Source: Chitinophagaceae bacterium UBA4857 (GTDB taxonomy: Bacteria > Bacteroidota > Bacteroidia > Chitinophagales > Chitinophagaceae). Taken from it: a stretch of DNA of 22,786 nt. Of the stretch, positions 22,771 to 22,786 are shown piece by piece. The notes under the pieces are model-generated. The model saw only the letters and a program-made list of their open reading frames with translations. It made no database searches and was not told the DNA's origin. Location of the stretch: contig DHEF01000032.1 of the NCBI GenBank assembly GCA_002399735.1, forward strand, positions 16,782-39,567, in the 5' to 3' direction. The first letter of the stretch is position 1. Each line of letters starts with the position of its first letter. The translations under genes and the position numbers were made by a program.

Positions 22771-22786
22771 ACCCAAGTTGCTAGTC

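Overview
The window looks like chromosomal DNA of a Bacteroidota bacterium, probably from the Chitinophagales (Chitinophagaceae-like). The evidence is protein content: an outer-membrane receptor-type barrel with a carboxypeptidase-regulatory-like domain, a large subtilase with a type IX secretion (T9SS) C-terminal tail, and an FtsK paralogue with Bacteroidota-style sequence. The -7 promoter boxes fit TAnnTTTG, and Shine-Dalgarno signals are mostly absent. The taxonomic call is inference; there is no rRNA in the window.

Layout. 1-131: terminator hairpin, copy of a dispersed repeat, and heptamer repeats. 132-3038 (-): outer-membrane beta-barrel/TonB-receptor-like protein. 3248-4075 (+): sterol-desaturase/fatty-acid-hydroxylase superfamily membrane protein. 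4076-4717: repeat-rich intergenic region with two heptamer arrays, a dispersed repeat and a candidate structured RNA. 4718-5710 (+): exported two-PDZ protein with a promoter and terminator, convergent with 5781-7004 (-), an exported aspartyl-protease/PDZ protein. 7158-8186 (-): membrane-anchored SRPBCC + GyrI-like fusion. 8322-9741 (+): compact three-gene cluster (SemiSWEET-like, RDD membrane protein, exported barrel-like protein). 9834-10916 (+): gcvT, sharing a bidirectional terminator with a membrane TPR-like protein at 10951-11601 (-).

11602-15234 is the accessory-looking part. A structured intergenic element precedes a tRNA-Arg(CCT) gene and its terminator. A two-gene minus-strand unit follows: a soluble, truncated FtsK paralogue with degenerate ATPase motifs but an intact-looking C-terminal gamma winged helix, then a small helical protein with a HEPN-like RNxxxH motif. 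A divergent pair comes next: an unknown 145-residue protein and a 71-residue XRE regulator, separated by a region with repeated CAGTAT motifs.

15363-17201 (+) is a UbiD-family decarboxylase and 17328-18203 (+) an exported alpha/beta-hydrolase esterase; their DNA looks more GC-rich than that of the neighbours. A decayed XRE regulator (18236-18456) and a terminator precede the subtilase (18750-22277). The right end is again repeat-rich: terminator, degenerate dispersed repeat, heptamer array and a GC-rich candidate structured element.

Best candidate for something undescribed: the FtsK-gamma-like/HEPN-like pair beside tRNA-Arg. Second best are the intergenic elements (period-7 arrays, a GTTACC dispersed repeat, GC-rich hairpin elements), which recur several times in 23 kb. 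No IS element, CRISPR array, prophage structural gene or integrase is visible. All family calls come from reading motifs; no database search was run.
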